Assembly: GCF_932526225.1 (NCBI RefSeq)
Contig: NC_064046.1
Location: 9,509,719 to 9,573,718 of the forward strand
Direction of reading: 5' to 3'
From: Nematostella vectensis
Lineage: Eukaryota > Cnidaria > Anthozoa > Actiniaria > Edwardsiidae
Length of the DNA: 64,000 nt
The notes below the pieces were generated by a model. It searched no databases and had not been told where the DNA came from. It saw nothing but the letters and a program-made list of their open reading frames with translations. A program made the translations under genes and the position numbers. Shown one piece after another: positions 1 through 41,200 of this stretch. Numbering within the stretch: position 1 is the stretch's first letter; each line of letters starts with the position of its first letter.

Positions 1-300
1 TATCAGTGGTAGGGATGAAGAGGTTGCATGGCAGGCAGGAAAGAAGTGGGGAGTTAGTTTTTAAACTACTTAAAAAAAGTTGATAGGTAGGTGGATGTGT
101 AATATCTTCTATAGTTAAGAAAATATACAGGTAAGTAGATAAAATGTTACGAAGTAGGTATAGGGAGCACGGTAGGTAAATTAGGTAGGAAGGTAGGTAC
201 AGTAAATGGTTAGCTGCGAAGGTAGGTTGTTAAAAGATGTGAAAGGTAAGGTAGTTATAGATAGTACTGCTTGCACAACTCTTTCTTTATCTCCTTCCAG

Positions 301-29335
<29,035 letters not shown>

Positions 29336-29580
29336 TCACGCAGGTCAGCGGTTACATACTGTGGCTGAAGTGTCTTGATCTGATGCCTGTAACGCCAGCG
29401 TTGCGTGACAATAATTTGTACAGCAGGTCAGCGGTTACTTACTGTGGCTGAATGTCTGATGCCTTTAAAGCCTCTAATAAACGCGTGACCTGCATGTGAT
29501 TGCGTGACTAGTTGTGTAGTCGCCACTTGATTTAATCTTTGTTTAGCTGTAAATAAATACGCTTTCAGACTTTGACAACC
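29336..29580 (+). other. Cadherin 3' UTR with a tandem duplication and poly(A) signals
   Basis: A segment caggtcagcggttacatact gtggctga at about 29340 recurs at about 29423. AATAAA hexamers stand at 29476-29481 and 29552-29557; the second is followed by a plausible end region. Confidence 0.65.
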
Positions 29581-32102
29581 CTTCGTTTGAGCTGTCGGAA
29601 TATGACAAAGCGAGTGGTTGAAAAAGAACGTTCTCTTACAAAATATCTAGAAATTTCGAAATTACAAGCAAATATTATTTAAATTGATTTAATATTTTTT
29701 ATTATTCGAGTAAAGGTTAGTTATGAATGAATTTATTTTTGTGGAGGTTGATTATTTGAGGAGAAAAGAGGAAACTAAAGATGCAAAGCTATTTCTAGGA
29801 AAATAAAATTTGTAATGAGGGTAGGAATATCAGAGTTTTTGTATATAGCATGCAGGAGACAACAATGATATAGATATGGAATACTAATAAATTGCCGAAA
29901 AAGTTGGAATATTGGAAATTTTTGGGCGGGAGTTAAAGGTAATTCCCTTGATTTGCACTGCGCACCCCTTCTGCGCATAGTGGCGCGCCCTGTTTGTTCG
30001 AATTTTCCGGTATTAAGTGCGCGCGGGCCACACTTGTACAAGAAAACAAAGCAAAAGGCGCACGTTTTTTACTTACTTTTTTACTTTACTTTACCCCCAT
30101 TTTTTATTTGCTCAAATAGTTAAATATATACGGAAAAATAATATACTGAAAGAAGAAAAAAAGTTGGGTTGTAGAAGTTTTTTTATTATTTTTTCTTTAA
30201 AGCCGTAAAAATACTTCAAAATGGCGCTTTTTACCGTATAGATAGTTGCGAAAACAGTGTCTTTTAGTGCGATCTCAGTGTCTTTTAGTGTGATTTGTTT
30301 TGAATGTTAGCTACTACGGGTTATTGTTTAGGAGATCTGATTTTGGCAGCTCGACAAACAGAACTTAATTTTCTGTTTAGACATTTTGCTGGATCACATT
30401 TTGGGCAATGTGATCCAGCAAAGGATGTTTTGGAAATCTTTTTGACCGAGAATACCCTCCTTTTTTACAAACGCTGTAAAATGATTTTTCATAGAGTATG
30501 CTGGAGCCAATCAACCGTTTCTGGGACACTGAAACGCATAAAGTGCGTGATTTTCAGGCTCTGGGAACAACTTCCCCAGTAAAAGTTCTCACTGCTGATT
30601 CGCAAATAATAACACAACAATCAATCATAAATCTGTGTTTACAAAACACAATTCTCTTCCAATTCCCTTTTAATGAAAAAGATACATCCAGAACTTAATA
30701 CCATTATATTCACACCGATATTACAAATAAATGATTTTAAATCTTTATAATGAAGTAAATCTTATTCCAGTGACAAGGGTTTCTTGAGTGAAATGATTTC
30801 TGAACATTTGCGTGAAGAATTGAAGTTCATTCACCTAAAAATGTTATAAATCAAAGAAATATAAAGGCCTTCTTGTATTAAAATACATAACATAGACTCT
30901 GAGAATGGCTTGGTATTCTATCTCACCGGATTGCAGAGAAAAAGAACTTTTGGGAGTCTGCACGATGCATCTTGAATGAACTCCAAATTCATCGTCTCCC
31001 CGACGTCTTCCCGTTCAATTATTAATATAACATTTAGATAACTGAACATTAGATAACTTAACAGATAACAGGACACCACCCCATGAGTAGCATTGTGATC
31101 ATGAGCCTTGAAGAGCAGCTAAAAGGATAAAAACAGGTAGCGAACGAAGTAAAGAAGTGCAGAGGGAAAAAATTGGTGTGAAATTGTACTAGCTCATGGT
31201 GCCCATAACCAAATATGGCGCGACGAACTATGTATTGACAAGCTCGCGCAATCTAAAAATAGCTTTCATGGACGACATCATGGGCCACGGGGATTCGTTC
31301 TCTTATATCATGGTCTCTTGCTAGTGATTATAAAACCAGCCACAGCAGATATCTACTCTCACCCTTTTTCACCCCAAAGCGTATTTTTACGAGGTTGAAA
31401 AATGAGAGTTTTCAAAACAAGAATAATTGGTATGATTCTGTAGTTGTTTGATGTAGGACTTATTTGGTATCTGAGGGCGAAAGAGTGAATAATTCAGATA
31501 TTTCACAAAGAAACCTGAGTATGATAATATAGGAAGAAAACCACCGGACAGCCTATATCTGATGGTGTGCGTCCAGACCTTGTGGTATGCGTCGACAGCT
31601 AGATATATGCCTTCTAAAGATTGAAAATAAGTCATAGTGGCATGTTACAGATGATGTGTATAAAGGCAGGTCCTGTCATGCCGAAATATCGTTAGAAAAC
31701 AAATTTGCGTTGGTATAGAAACGAAGCTACACACTAAATGTGATCCTTGTTGCGCGTCTTTTCGCTCACCTCTCTCTTGCCTGTATATAAATATTTGAAT
31801 AAGCATTAGAATTAATGAAAAGGGGTAGTCAAGCATTTTTTTCCGCGTGTTCTCACTTCTCTCCCTCCCACCGCTCGCTTTTTAGTTTGCCACAGGGAAC
31901 CCAAGCATAGTTAAAAGAGTCGGATGTTCACCATTGGCACAATCGATAACAGAGTTTTGACAACATTTTGACTTCACGTTACGTGATTTTGCAATTGAAG
32001 AAATTCGATAAGCTTGTGTTTAAAGAAAGCAAGTCCAAAGGGCATTCACCACCACTCACGTAATCTTATTCAGATATTCATAAATCGTATTCACACTTTT
32101 TG
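29581..32102. other. Intergenic region between cadherin and transporter
   Basis: AT-rich sequence with short ORFs that show no family resemblance. It contains one perfect hairpin at 30385-30422. The promoter of the transporter must lie in its 3' part, but no TATA-like box stands at a convincing distance. Confidence 0.55.
30385..30422. other. Perfect 16-bp inverted repeat (hairpin)
   Basis: The arms TTTGCTGGATCACATT and AATGTGATCCAGCAAA are exact inverse complements around a 6-nt loop TTGGGC. No T-run follows and no gene is attached. Confidence 0.85.
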
Positions 32103-32280
32103 ATGGCCAATTCTGCTGAGACCATGGACAAGTTTTGGATCGATTCTTTCAGTAACACGAGAAAGGAACTTAAAAGAAATACCTTGCTTTTGAGCATTAT
32201 TGCATTTACAATTACGTACCAGATAATTGCTTTGGAGTTCTTCGTTGAGGAGGAGGCATATACGGTTTGTAATTCAACTG
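32103..32280 (+). CDS. Transporter exon 1
   Basis: It starts at ATG 32103 (ggATGG-like context tgatgg) and ends ACTG|gtaagt, phase 1. It encodes the cytosolic N terminus and first helix SIIAFTITYQIIALEFF. Confidence 0.8.
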
Positions 32281-35200
32281 GTAAGTAAGGGAGTCTTCAG
32301 ATTCGTTTGACTTTTGACTTTGTATTTACACTGCACATCTTGATGTCTAGCTATTAGCCTACGGTTTCAGTTGTATATTGAAATTGTTTAGCTATTTCTA
32401 ATACTGCAGTCTTGCCTGTTACTGTTGCATAATATCAATATCTATCAGTTTAAAGTTGGTTGAACGAGAGAGAAAGTCCGAGAGAGAAGACCTATCTTTG
32501 CGTGGGCAAAGAAGCCAAAGTTCAACTTCGTTTTCGTATCGTGAAATTGCACTCGCAACAAAGCAAAATGTAATTCCTTGAATTTCATTACAAAAGTGCT
32601 ATCATGGTGTTCTGTTCTGAAATATATTTCCGCTACATTGAAAGGCTAAAGCAATTTAAGAATTACAAATAATTACTGATTGTTATGACTGACTACTTAC
32701 AGGTCGCTGTTTTCACACAGAGATATGGATACCAAATAACCACAGCGCTGATTTGCCTACACGCACCACTTTCAAAGAGGTACCACAGTATTATAAATAT
32801 GTATTAGTCAAGGGGCAGAACTCAGAAAAAAGCTATATATAGAATCTTAGCATTTTGCATATTTGCGTGGCATTTTATAAAGAATTCTCTCTTGAAATGG
32901 CCAAAGTCTTGTCACGTCAATACTGGTCGGGCAATATGCGAGATATGTCGTCACGTTTTTACTAAATTCACCAATATTTACATGACCACTTACGAACTAA
33001 TATTTTGATTTTATTTATTAGCGCTTTGAACTATTGAATACTGACTCTAACCAATTACAAAGCTATTTTTTCAGATTTCGGGACAAAAGTTACACTTCCG
33101 GTTTAAGCACGTCACTTCCGGTTGTTTATATATTTGAAAATTGAATTATTATTGTGAATAATAAATCTAAACAAAGTAATAATGGTTTAATCTTGTAAAT
33201 TTCTTTCTGTATTTGAATATTTTTAACATGTATATTGCATATCCTGTATATAATACTCAGCAAAAGACCCTGCCAACATAATCCCTTTGTTCTTTAAGGT
33301 GTGGAGCCTTTTTGTACTGGACTACTACGGGGGGTGTGGCACTGAGGTCATGTGCCCTCCAGATATTTTAAAAATTTTGAAGGAAATGATCAGTGGGGGC
33401 TTGGCTTTCCCCCCAATATTTTCTTTTGATGTTCCTGTATTCCCCACCCCCCTAATATTTCAAGTTGTGCTGTAGCTCTGTTGAAGAGCATTTGTGGCGG
33501 GGAATTCTGAAGTTGCTCCCATTTACAATCTTGAACCAGAAATGGGTACTGCAAATGGTTTCAATAAGATAAGGAGAAGCTCTTATCATTTTATATTATT
33601 TTATTGCAGCATTAAGAGAAAGATATAAGCAAAAATATCATATCATCATGTTTCAATTATATTCCATACTGTAATAGCTAACATATGGGCAATGGACAAT
33701 TCTATAAAGTGCAACCTGTTTAGGCATGGCACTTGTTTGGGGAGGTGCTAATTCAAGGGAGGCTCTTATTCAACCAATAATTGTAGGTTACAAAAGTCCT
33801 AACAAAAATTCCCCTCTTCCAGGTTGATTTTGCAGACTCTGGGAAACTGTTACTTAGCCTTCATTACCTCAGCATGTTAATTGGAGTGATCAGCCTTGGA
33901 TTGCTGGCCGACAAGTTTGGCAGGCGTAAAATTCTTTTCTCCTCATTGGCGCTAGCATTCTGTGCAAGCCTCATTGGTAGTGTTTTTATAAAAAAGATAG
34001 CAGTATTTGTGCCATTCATGATGCTATCTGGGTTTGCATCCGGTAAGTGTCAAGTTAAGTCAAATTTTTAAGTGCTCCAATGTTTAAGTCAGGGGCGGCA
34101 GAGTGGTCCCAAAGTAGGGGGGAAGGGAAAATTATTCGGGTGATGGAGAGATTTTGGTTTTGAGGGGAGTACATTGGTTTGACATTGAGTAATGTAAATA
34201 TAAAGATAAACAGTTTTAAAAATGAATAAAATCAAAATCATTGTTTATCAATCAATCAATTTATACATGTAATGCTTATTACATTAAAAATCACTGTTCC
34301 ATAAAGAAGAAAAGTGGATGGGGGCTACCCCCCACTTATTTGTGTCTGCCACCCCTGTGTAGCATTTGTTTTCTATATTTTTCTTTATATCCTCAATACA
34401 ATATTTGACTTTAATGTTTTGCAGGAATGTCCCTGTTGATTGTATTCATTCTGGTCGCTGAATATGTCAACCCTGGCCGGCGACCTTTGGTGCTAGCAGC
34501 AATATGGCTGTCATCCACACTGTCTTGTATATCTTTTGCTGGCTTGGCGTACTTGGTTGACAGAAGAAGAGTACTCATGTTGGGAGTGTCTCTGCCCCTT
34601 TTAGTGATGGTGTTATTTTACAAGTATGTGCTGATCCTAGAGTTTAGTGATCGCTTTACTTTTTCATTCTGATTGTTTGCTCAAATACAAACCAATAACC
34701 ATTGATGTGACAGGTTTGCTTCTGTATATTTTTCAGGATAATCCCAGAATCCCCACGCTGGGTGTATTTAAAGATGACCACAGCACCCTCTGAAGAGTCC
34801 CCTCTTGAGTCTCAGATGTTGTTGAGGCATATAGGTAGTCAAGACGATAGATGGGGTAAAAAAAAGGTGTGTTGGCCAGTGGGCGTGGCGAGTGAGGGGT
34901 ACTGCTTTAAGTTCCTGAAGGAGAAACAATCGAGGCGAAATGCCCTGGTATTAGCTCATAGCTGGTAAGTTATTTTTCTATTGCCTACATGTGTTTTTTT
35001 TGCTGACATTTTGCTTGACATTTTTCTATTGCCTAAATGTGTTTTTTTTTGTTCATGTGTTAATTAATATTATTTTTATTGTTGGCTGTTTCCCTTGGGT
35101 TTTTGTTACCATCATTGGCTGCCTTCTTGAGTTTTGATAAATCTGATTGCGTCCTCTTATGTCCAGCACAGTATCCCTAAGTTCTATTTATTGTACACTA

Positions 35201-38200
35201 AAAAAGACCCACCCTCTCCAGGCTCGTACCCAGGATTTTTCTTGGTGTGATGGTGAAATCCGAAAAAGTGGACCTAACTTTTTTTTTTTTGGGGGGGGGG
35301 GGGTGGTTTAGTTCTAGTCCGTGGGACGTTTATTGCCAGATTTGGATACTCCTGATGGTTTTAAAAAAGCAGCGAATACTTGATGACCGTTTCTTTTACT
35401 GTTTTCCAGGTTTTCAATAGGAATGCTGTATCGTGCACTGAACACATCATCAATTCAACTTCTTCACAATTTCTACATTAACTACTCCATCCGTGAGCTC
35501 ATCAACCTGCCATCATTCCTTTGCTTCGTGCTCCTAGCCACATGGTTTGTAAATCACATGTATACAAGTATATTGTATAAAATTAAGAAATAGATCTCAT
35601 TTTTGCATTCGTCTATTCTCTATTACTATAAGTCCACTCATCGACTATCTGTTGACTCATAGAAAACTCAAAACTCGTTGTCTAATTGTTAAATAGATGC
35701 ACTGATGATGCTACAGCATGTCATGAGCAAAAAGAATGCAACAAGACACATTTTTATTGTATGAATGAGAACTATTTGTTTTATACAATGCAACAAGACA
35801 CATTTTCATTGTGTGAATGAGAACTATTTGTTTTATACAATGCAACAAGACACATTTTCATTGTGTGAATGAGAACTGTTTGTTTTATACAACAATTAAA
35901 ATGTTTTCTGACATTACAATCTAGTTTTGGGTAGTGTGCGTACGCATGCTGACGCCAAGCGTGACTGTGTCCTCTACTAACACATGTTGATCAATCAGAG
36001 TGTGCAATTTGATGTTGTAAAACATACACTAAGACACATAGAACAGTTAAAGTTATTCAGCATTTTTTAAAATGAATGTTTTAGGTTTTTCAATGAGATA
36101 AAAGTCTAATTTGCAATCTTCCTCTGCAAACAATCATAAAAAATTTACAAGAGATGAGCTCATTCCTTTCTAATTTCTTTTGCGTTTCAGTGTTGGGCGA
36201 CGCTTCACCACTCTCATTAGCATGGTTCTTAGTGGAGTTCTCTGTGTCATATTTGCTGCTGCTTCTGATGGGTTTATTTTCACAGGTGTGTATGAAAGCA
36301 GGGGAGAGGGGAGAGGAGCACCCTGAAAAGCTGTGAGGGGCTTTAGGAGGGTGTGTACCCAGTGTTTTCTTTGAAGGGTCCTATGTCATATGGAGAAAGG
36401 GAAGTTTTCATGGGGGCAAAGTAATAAAAAAGAAAATTTGATAAGAACGTGAGGCCAGGGGATAGCGCCCATTACCAAGTAGTGGACTGAGGGAGGAAGA
36501 GAGGTACGGTGCAACATTACAGCATTATAGCTTGGGAGATCCCCATGACAACATTATAGATAGGTGCCAGATTAGGTAGCTAAGGTGCCCCATTACAGTA
36601 TTATAGCTAGGGTGCCCCTAGTAAGTTAGAGTGCCTTATTACAAAGCTAGGGTGTCCCATTACATAGGAAGGGAGCAAGGTAGCTAGGTTGACCCATTCG
36701 GTAACTAGAGTACCCCATTATTACAGCATTCGGTTCCCCATTCGGTAGCTAAGGTGACCCATTACAGAGCTAGGGTGCCCCATTACGAAGCTAGGGTGCC
36801 CCACTACGTAGCTAGGGTGACCCATTACATAGCTAGGGTGCCCCATTTCATAGCTAGGGTGCCCTATTACGTAGCTTGGGTGCCCCATTACGTAGCTTGG
36901 GTGCCCCATTACGTAGCTAGGGTGCCCCATTACATAGCTAGGGTTCCCTATTACGTAGCTAGGGTGCCCCATTACATAGCTAGGGTGCCTCATTACGTAG
37001 CTAGGGTGCCCCATTTCATAGCTAGGGTGACCCATTACGTAGCTAGGGTGACCCATTACGTAGCTAGGGTGCCCCATTACATAGCTAGGGTGCCCCATTT
37101 CATAGCTAGGGTGCCCCATTACGTAGCTAGGGTGCCCCATTACGTAGCTAGGGTGCCCCATTACGTAGCTAGGGTGCCCCATTACGTAGCTTGGGTGACC
37201 CATTACGTAGCTAGGGTAACCCATTACGTAGCTAGGGTGACCCATTACTTAGCTAGGGTGCCCTATTCGGTAGCTAGGGTGCCCCATTACGTAGCTAGGG
37301 TGCCCCACTACGTAGCTAGGGTGACCCATTACATAGCTAGGGTGCCCCATTTTATAGCTAGGGTGCCCTATTACGTAGCTTGGGTGCCCCATTACGTAGC
37401 TAGGGTGCCCCATTTCATAGCTAGGGTGCCCTATTACGTAGCTTGGGTGCCCCATTACGTAGCTTGGGTGCCCCATTACGTAGCTAGGGTGCCCCATTAC
37501 ATAGCTAGGGTGCCCCATTTCATAGCTAGGGTGCCCTATTACGTAGCTTGGGTGCCCCATTACGTAGCTTGGGTGCCCCATTACGTAGCTAGGGTGCCCC
37601 ATTATATAGCTAGGGTTCCCTATTACGTAGCTAGGGTGCCCCATTATGTAGCTAGGGTGCCCCATTTCATAGCTAGGGTGCCCCATTACGTAGCTAGGGT
37701 GCCCCATTACGTAGCTAGGGTGCCCCATTACGTAGCTAGGGTGACCCATTACGTAGCTAGGGTGCCCCATTACGTAGCTAGGGTGACCCATTACGTAGCT
37801 AGGGTGCCCTATTTCATAGCTAGGGTGCCCCATTACATAGCTAGGGTGCCCCATTACGTAGCTAGGGTGCCCCATTACGTAGCTAGGGTGCCCCATTACG
37901 TAGCTAGGGTGCCCCATTACGTAGCTTGGGTGACCCATTACGTAGCTAGGGTGACCCATTACGTAGCTAGGGTGACCCATTACGTAGCTAGGGTGCCCCA
38001 TTACATAGCTAGGGTGCCCCATTACGTAGCTAGGGTGCCCCATTACATAGCTAGGGTGCCCCATTACATAGCTAGGGTGCCCCATTACGTAGCTAGGGTG
38101 CCCCATTACATAGCTAGGGTGCCCCATTTCATAGCTAGGGTGCCCCATTACGTAGCTAGGGTGACCCATTACATAGCTAGGGTGACCCATTACGTAGCTA

Positions 38201-41200
38201 GGGTGCCCCATTTCATAGCTAGGGTGCCCTATTACGTAGCTAGGGTGCCCCATTACGTAGCTAGGGTGCCCCATTACGTAGCTAGGGTGCCCCATTTCAT
38301 AGCTAGGGTGCCCCATTACGTAGCTTGGGTGCCCCATTACGTAGCTAAGGTGCCCCATTACGTAGCTAGGGTGCCCCATTTCATAGCTAGGGTGCCCCAT
38401 TTCATAGCTAGGGTGCCCCATTACATAGCTAGGGTGACCCATTATATAGCTAGGGTGCCCCATTACGTAGCTAGGGTGCCCCATTTCATAGCTAGGGTGC
38501 CCCATTACGTAGCTAGGGTGCCCCATTACGTAGCTAGGGTGCCCCATTACGTAGCTAGGGTGCCCCATTACGTAGCTTGGGTGCCCCATTACGTAGCTTG
38601 GGTGCCCCATTACGTAGCTAGGGGGCCCCATTACGTAGCTAGGGTGCCCCATTTCATAGCTAGGGCGCCCCATTACGTAGCTAGGGTGCCCCATTATGTA
38701 GCTAGGGTGCCCCATTTCATAGCTAGGGTGACCCATTACATAGCTAGGTTGCCCCATTTGGTAGCTAGGGTGCCCCATTACGTAGCTAGGGTGACCCATT
38801 TCATAGCTAGGGTGCCCCATTACGTAGCCAGGGTGACCCATTCGGTAGCTAGGTTGCCCCATTACATAGCTAGGGTGCCCCATTACGTAGCTTGGGTGAC
38901 CCATTACGTAGCTAGGGTGCCCCATTACGTAGCTAGGGTGCCCCATTTCATAGCTAGGGTGCCCCATTTCATAGCTAGGGTGCCCCATTTCATAGCTAGG
39001 GTGACCCATTACGTAGCTAGGGTGACCCATTACGTAGCTAGGGTGCCCCATTTCATAGCTAGGGTGCCCCATTACATAGCTTGGGTGCCCCATTACGTAG
39101 CTAGGGTGCCCCATTACGTAGCTAGGGTGCCCCATTTCATAGCTAGGGTGCCCCATTACGTAGCTAAGGTGCCCCATTTCATAGCTAGGGTGACCCATTA
39201 CATAGCTAGGGTGACCCATTACATAGCTAGGTTGCCCCATTACGTAGCTAGGGTGACCCATTTCATAGCTAGGGTGCCCCATTACGTAGCCAGGGTGACC
39301 CATTCGGTAGCTAGACTGTCCCATTACGTAGCTAGGGTGACCCATTACGTAGCTAGGGTGCCCCATTACGTAGCTAGGGTGCCCCATTACATAGCTAGGG
39401 TGCCCCATTACATAGCTAGGGTGCCCCATTACGTAGCTTGGGGTGACCCATTAGGTAGCTAGGGTGCCCCATTTCATAGCTAGGGTGCCCCATTACGTAG
39501 CTAGGGTGACCCATTACATAGCTAGGGTGACCCATTACGTAGCTAGGGTGCCCCATTTCATAGCTAGGGTGCCCTATTACGTAGCTAGGGTGCCCCATTA
39601 CGTAGCTAGGGTGCCCCATTACGTAGCTAGGGTGCCCCATTTCATAGCTAGGGTGCCCCATTACGTAGCTTGGGTGCCCCATTACGTAGCTAAGGTGCCC
39701 CATTACGTAGCTAGGGTGCCCCATTTCATAGCTAGGGTGCCCCATTTCATAGCTAGGGTGCCCCATTACGTAGCTAGGGTGACCCATTACATAGCTAGGG
39801 TGCCCCATTACGTAGCTAGGGTGCCCCATTTCATAGCTAGGGTGCCCCATTACGTAGCTAGGGTGCCCCATTACAAAGCTAGGGTGCCCCATTACGTAGC
39901 TAGGGTGCCCCATTACGTAGCTTGGGTGCCCCATTACGTAGCTTGGGTGCCCCATTATGTAGCTAGGGTGCCCCATTACATAGCTAGGGTTCCCCATTAC
40001 GTAGCTAGGGTGCCCCATTACATAGCTAGGGTGCCCCATTACGTAGCTAGGGTGCCCCATTTCATAGCTAGGGTGACCCATTACGTAGCTAGGGTGCCCC
40101 ATTTCATAGCTAGGGTGACCCATTATGTAGCTAGGGTGCCCCATTTCATAGCTAGGGTGCCCCATTATGTAGCTAGGGTGCCCCATTACGTAGCTAGGGT
40201 GACCCATTACGTAGCTAGGGTGCCCTATTTCATAGCTAGGATGCCCCATTACATAGCTAGGGTGCCCCATTACGTAGCTAGGGTGCCCCATTACGTAGCT
40301 AGGGTGCCCCATTACGTAGCTAGGGTGCCCCATTACGTAGCTTGGGTGACCCATTACGTAGCTAGGGTGACCCATTACGTAGCTAGGGTGACCCATTACG
40401 TAGCTAGGGTGCCCCATTACGTAGCCAGGGTGACCCATTCGGTAGCTAGGTTGCCCCATTACATAGCTAGGGTGCCCCATTACGTAGCTTGGGTGACCCA
40501 TTACGTAGCTAGGGTGCCCCATTACGTAGCTAGGGTGCCCCATTTCATAGCTAGGGTGCCCCATTTCATAGCTAGGGTGACCCATTACGTAGCTAGGGTG
40601 ACCCATTACGTAGCTAGGGTGCCCCATTTCATAGCTAGGGTGCCCCATTACATAGCTTGGGTGCCCCATTACGTAGCTAGCGTGCCCCATTACGTAGCTA
40701 GGGTGCCCCATTTCATAGCTAGGGTGCCCCATTACGTAGCTAGGGTGCCCCATTTCATAGCTAGGGTGACCCATTACATAGCTAGGGTGACCCATTACAT
40801 AGCTAGGTTGCCCCATTACGTAGCTAGGGTGACCCATTTCATAGCTAGGGTGCCCCATTACGTAGCCAGGGTGACCCATTCGGTAGCTAGATTGTCCCAT
40901 TACGTAGCTAGGGTGACCCATTACGTAGCTAGGGTGCCCCATTACGTAGCTAGGGTGCCCCATTACATAGCTAGGGTGCCCCATTACATAGCTAGGGTGC
41001 CCCATTACGTAGCTTGGGGTGACCCATTACGTAGCTAGGGTGCCCCATTTCATAGATAGGGTGCCCCATTACGTAGCTAGGGTGACCCATTACATAGCTA
41101 GGGTGACCCATTACGTAGCTAGGGTGCCCCATTTCATAGCTAGGGTGCCCTATTACGTAGCTAGGGTGCCCCATTACGTAGCTAGGGTGCCCCATTACGT

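Noticed and set aside
33085-33125. Pair of ETS-like cacttccgg sites as an enhancer
   Set aside because: Short words that also occur inside a MITE at 8321; no further support.
33287-33475. Extra transporter exon starting VWSLFVLDYYGG
   Set aside because: Exon 2 and exon 3 join directly in phase 0 and match the SLC22 layout; the open stretch lacks a matching donor and family similarity beyond a few residues.
36754-39462. 902-residue plus-strand ORF and 726-789-residue minus-strand ORFs
   Set aside because: Pure translations of the 21-bp satellite, open because the unit is a multiple of three; no start context or splice fit, and inside a transporter intron.
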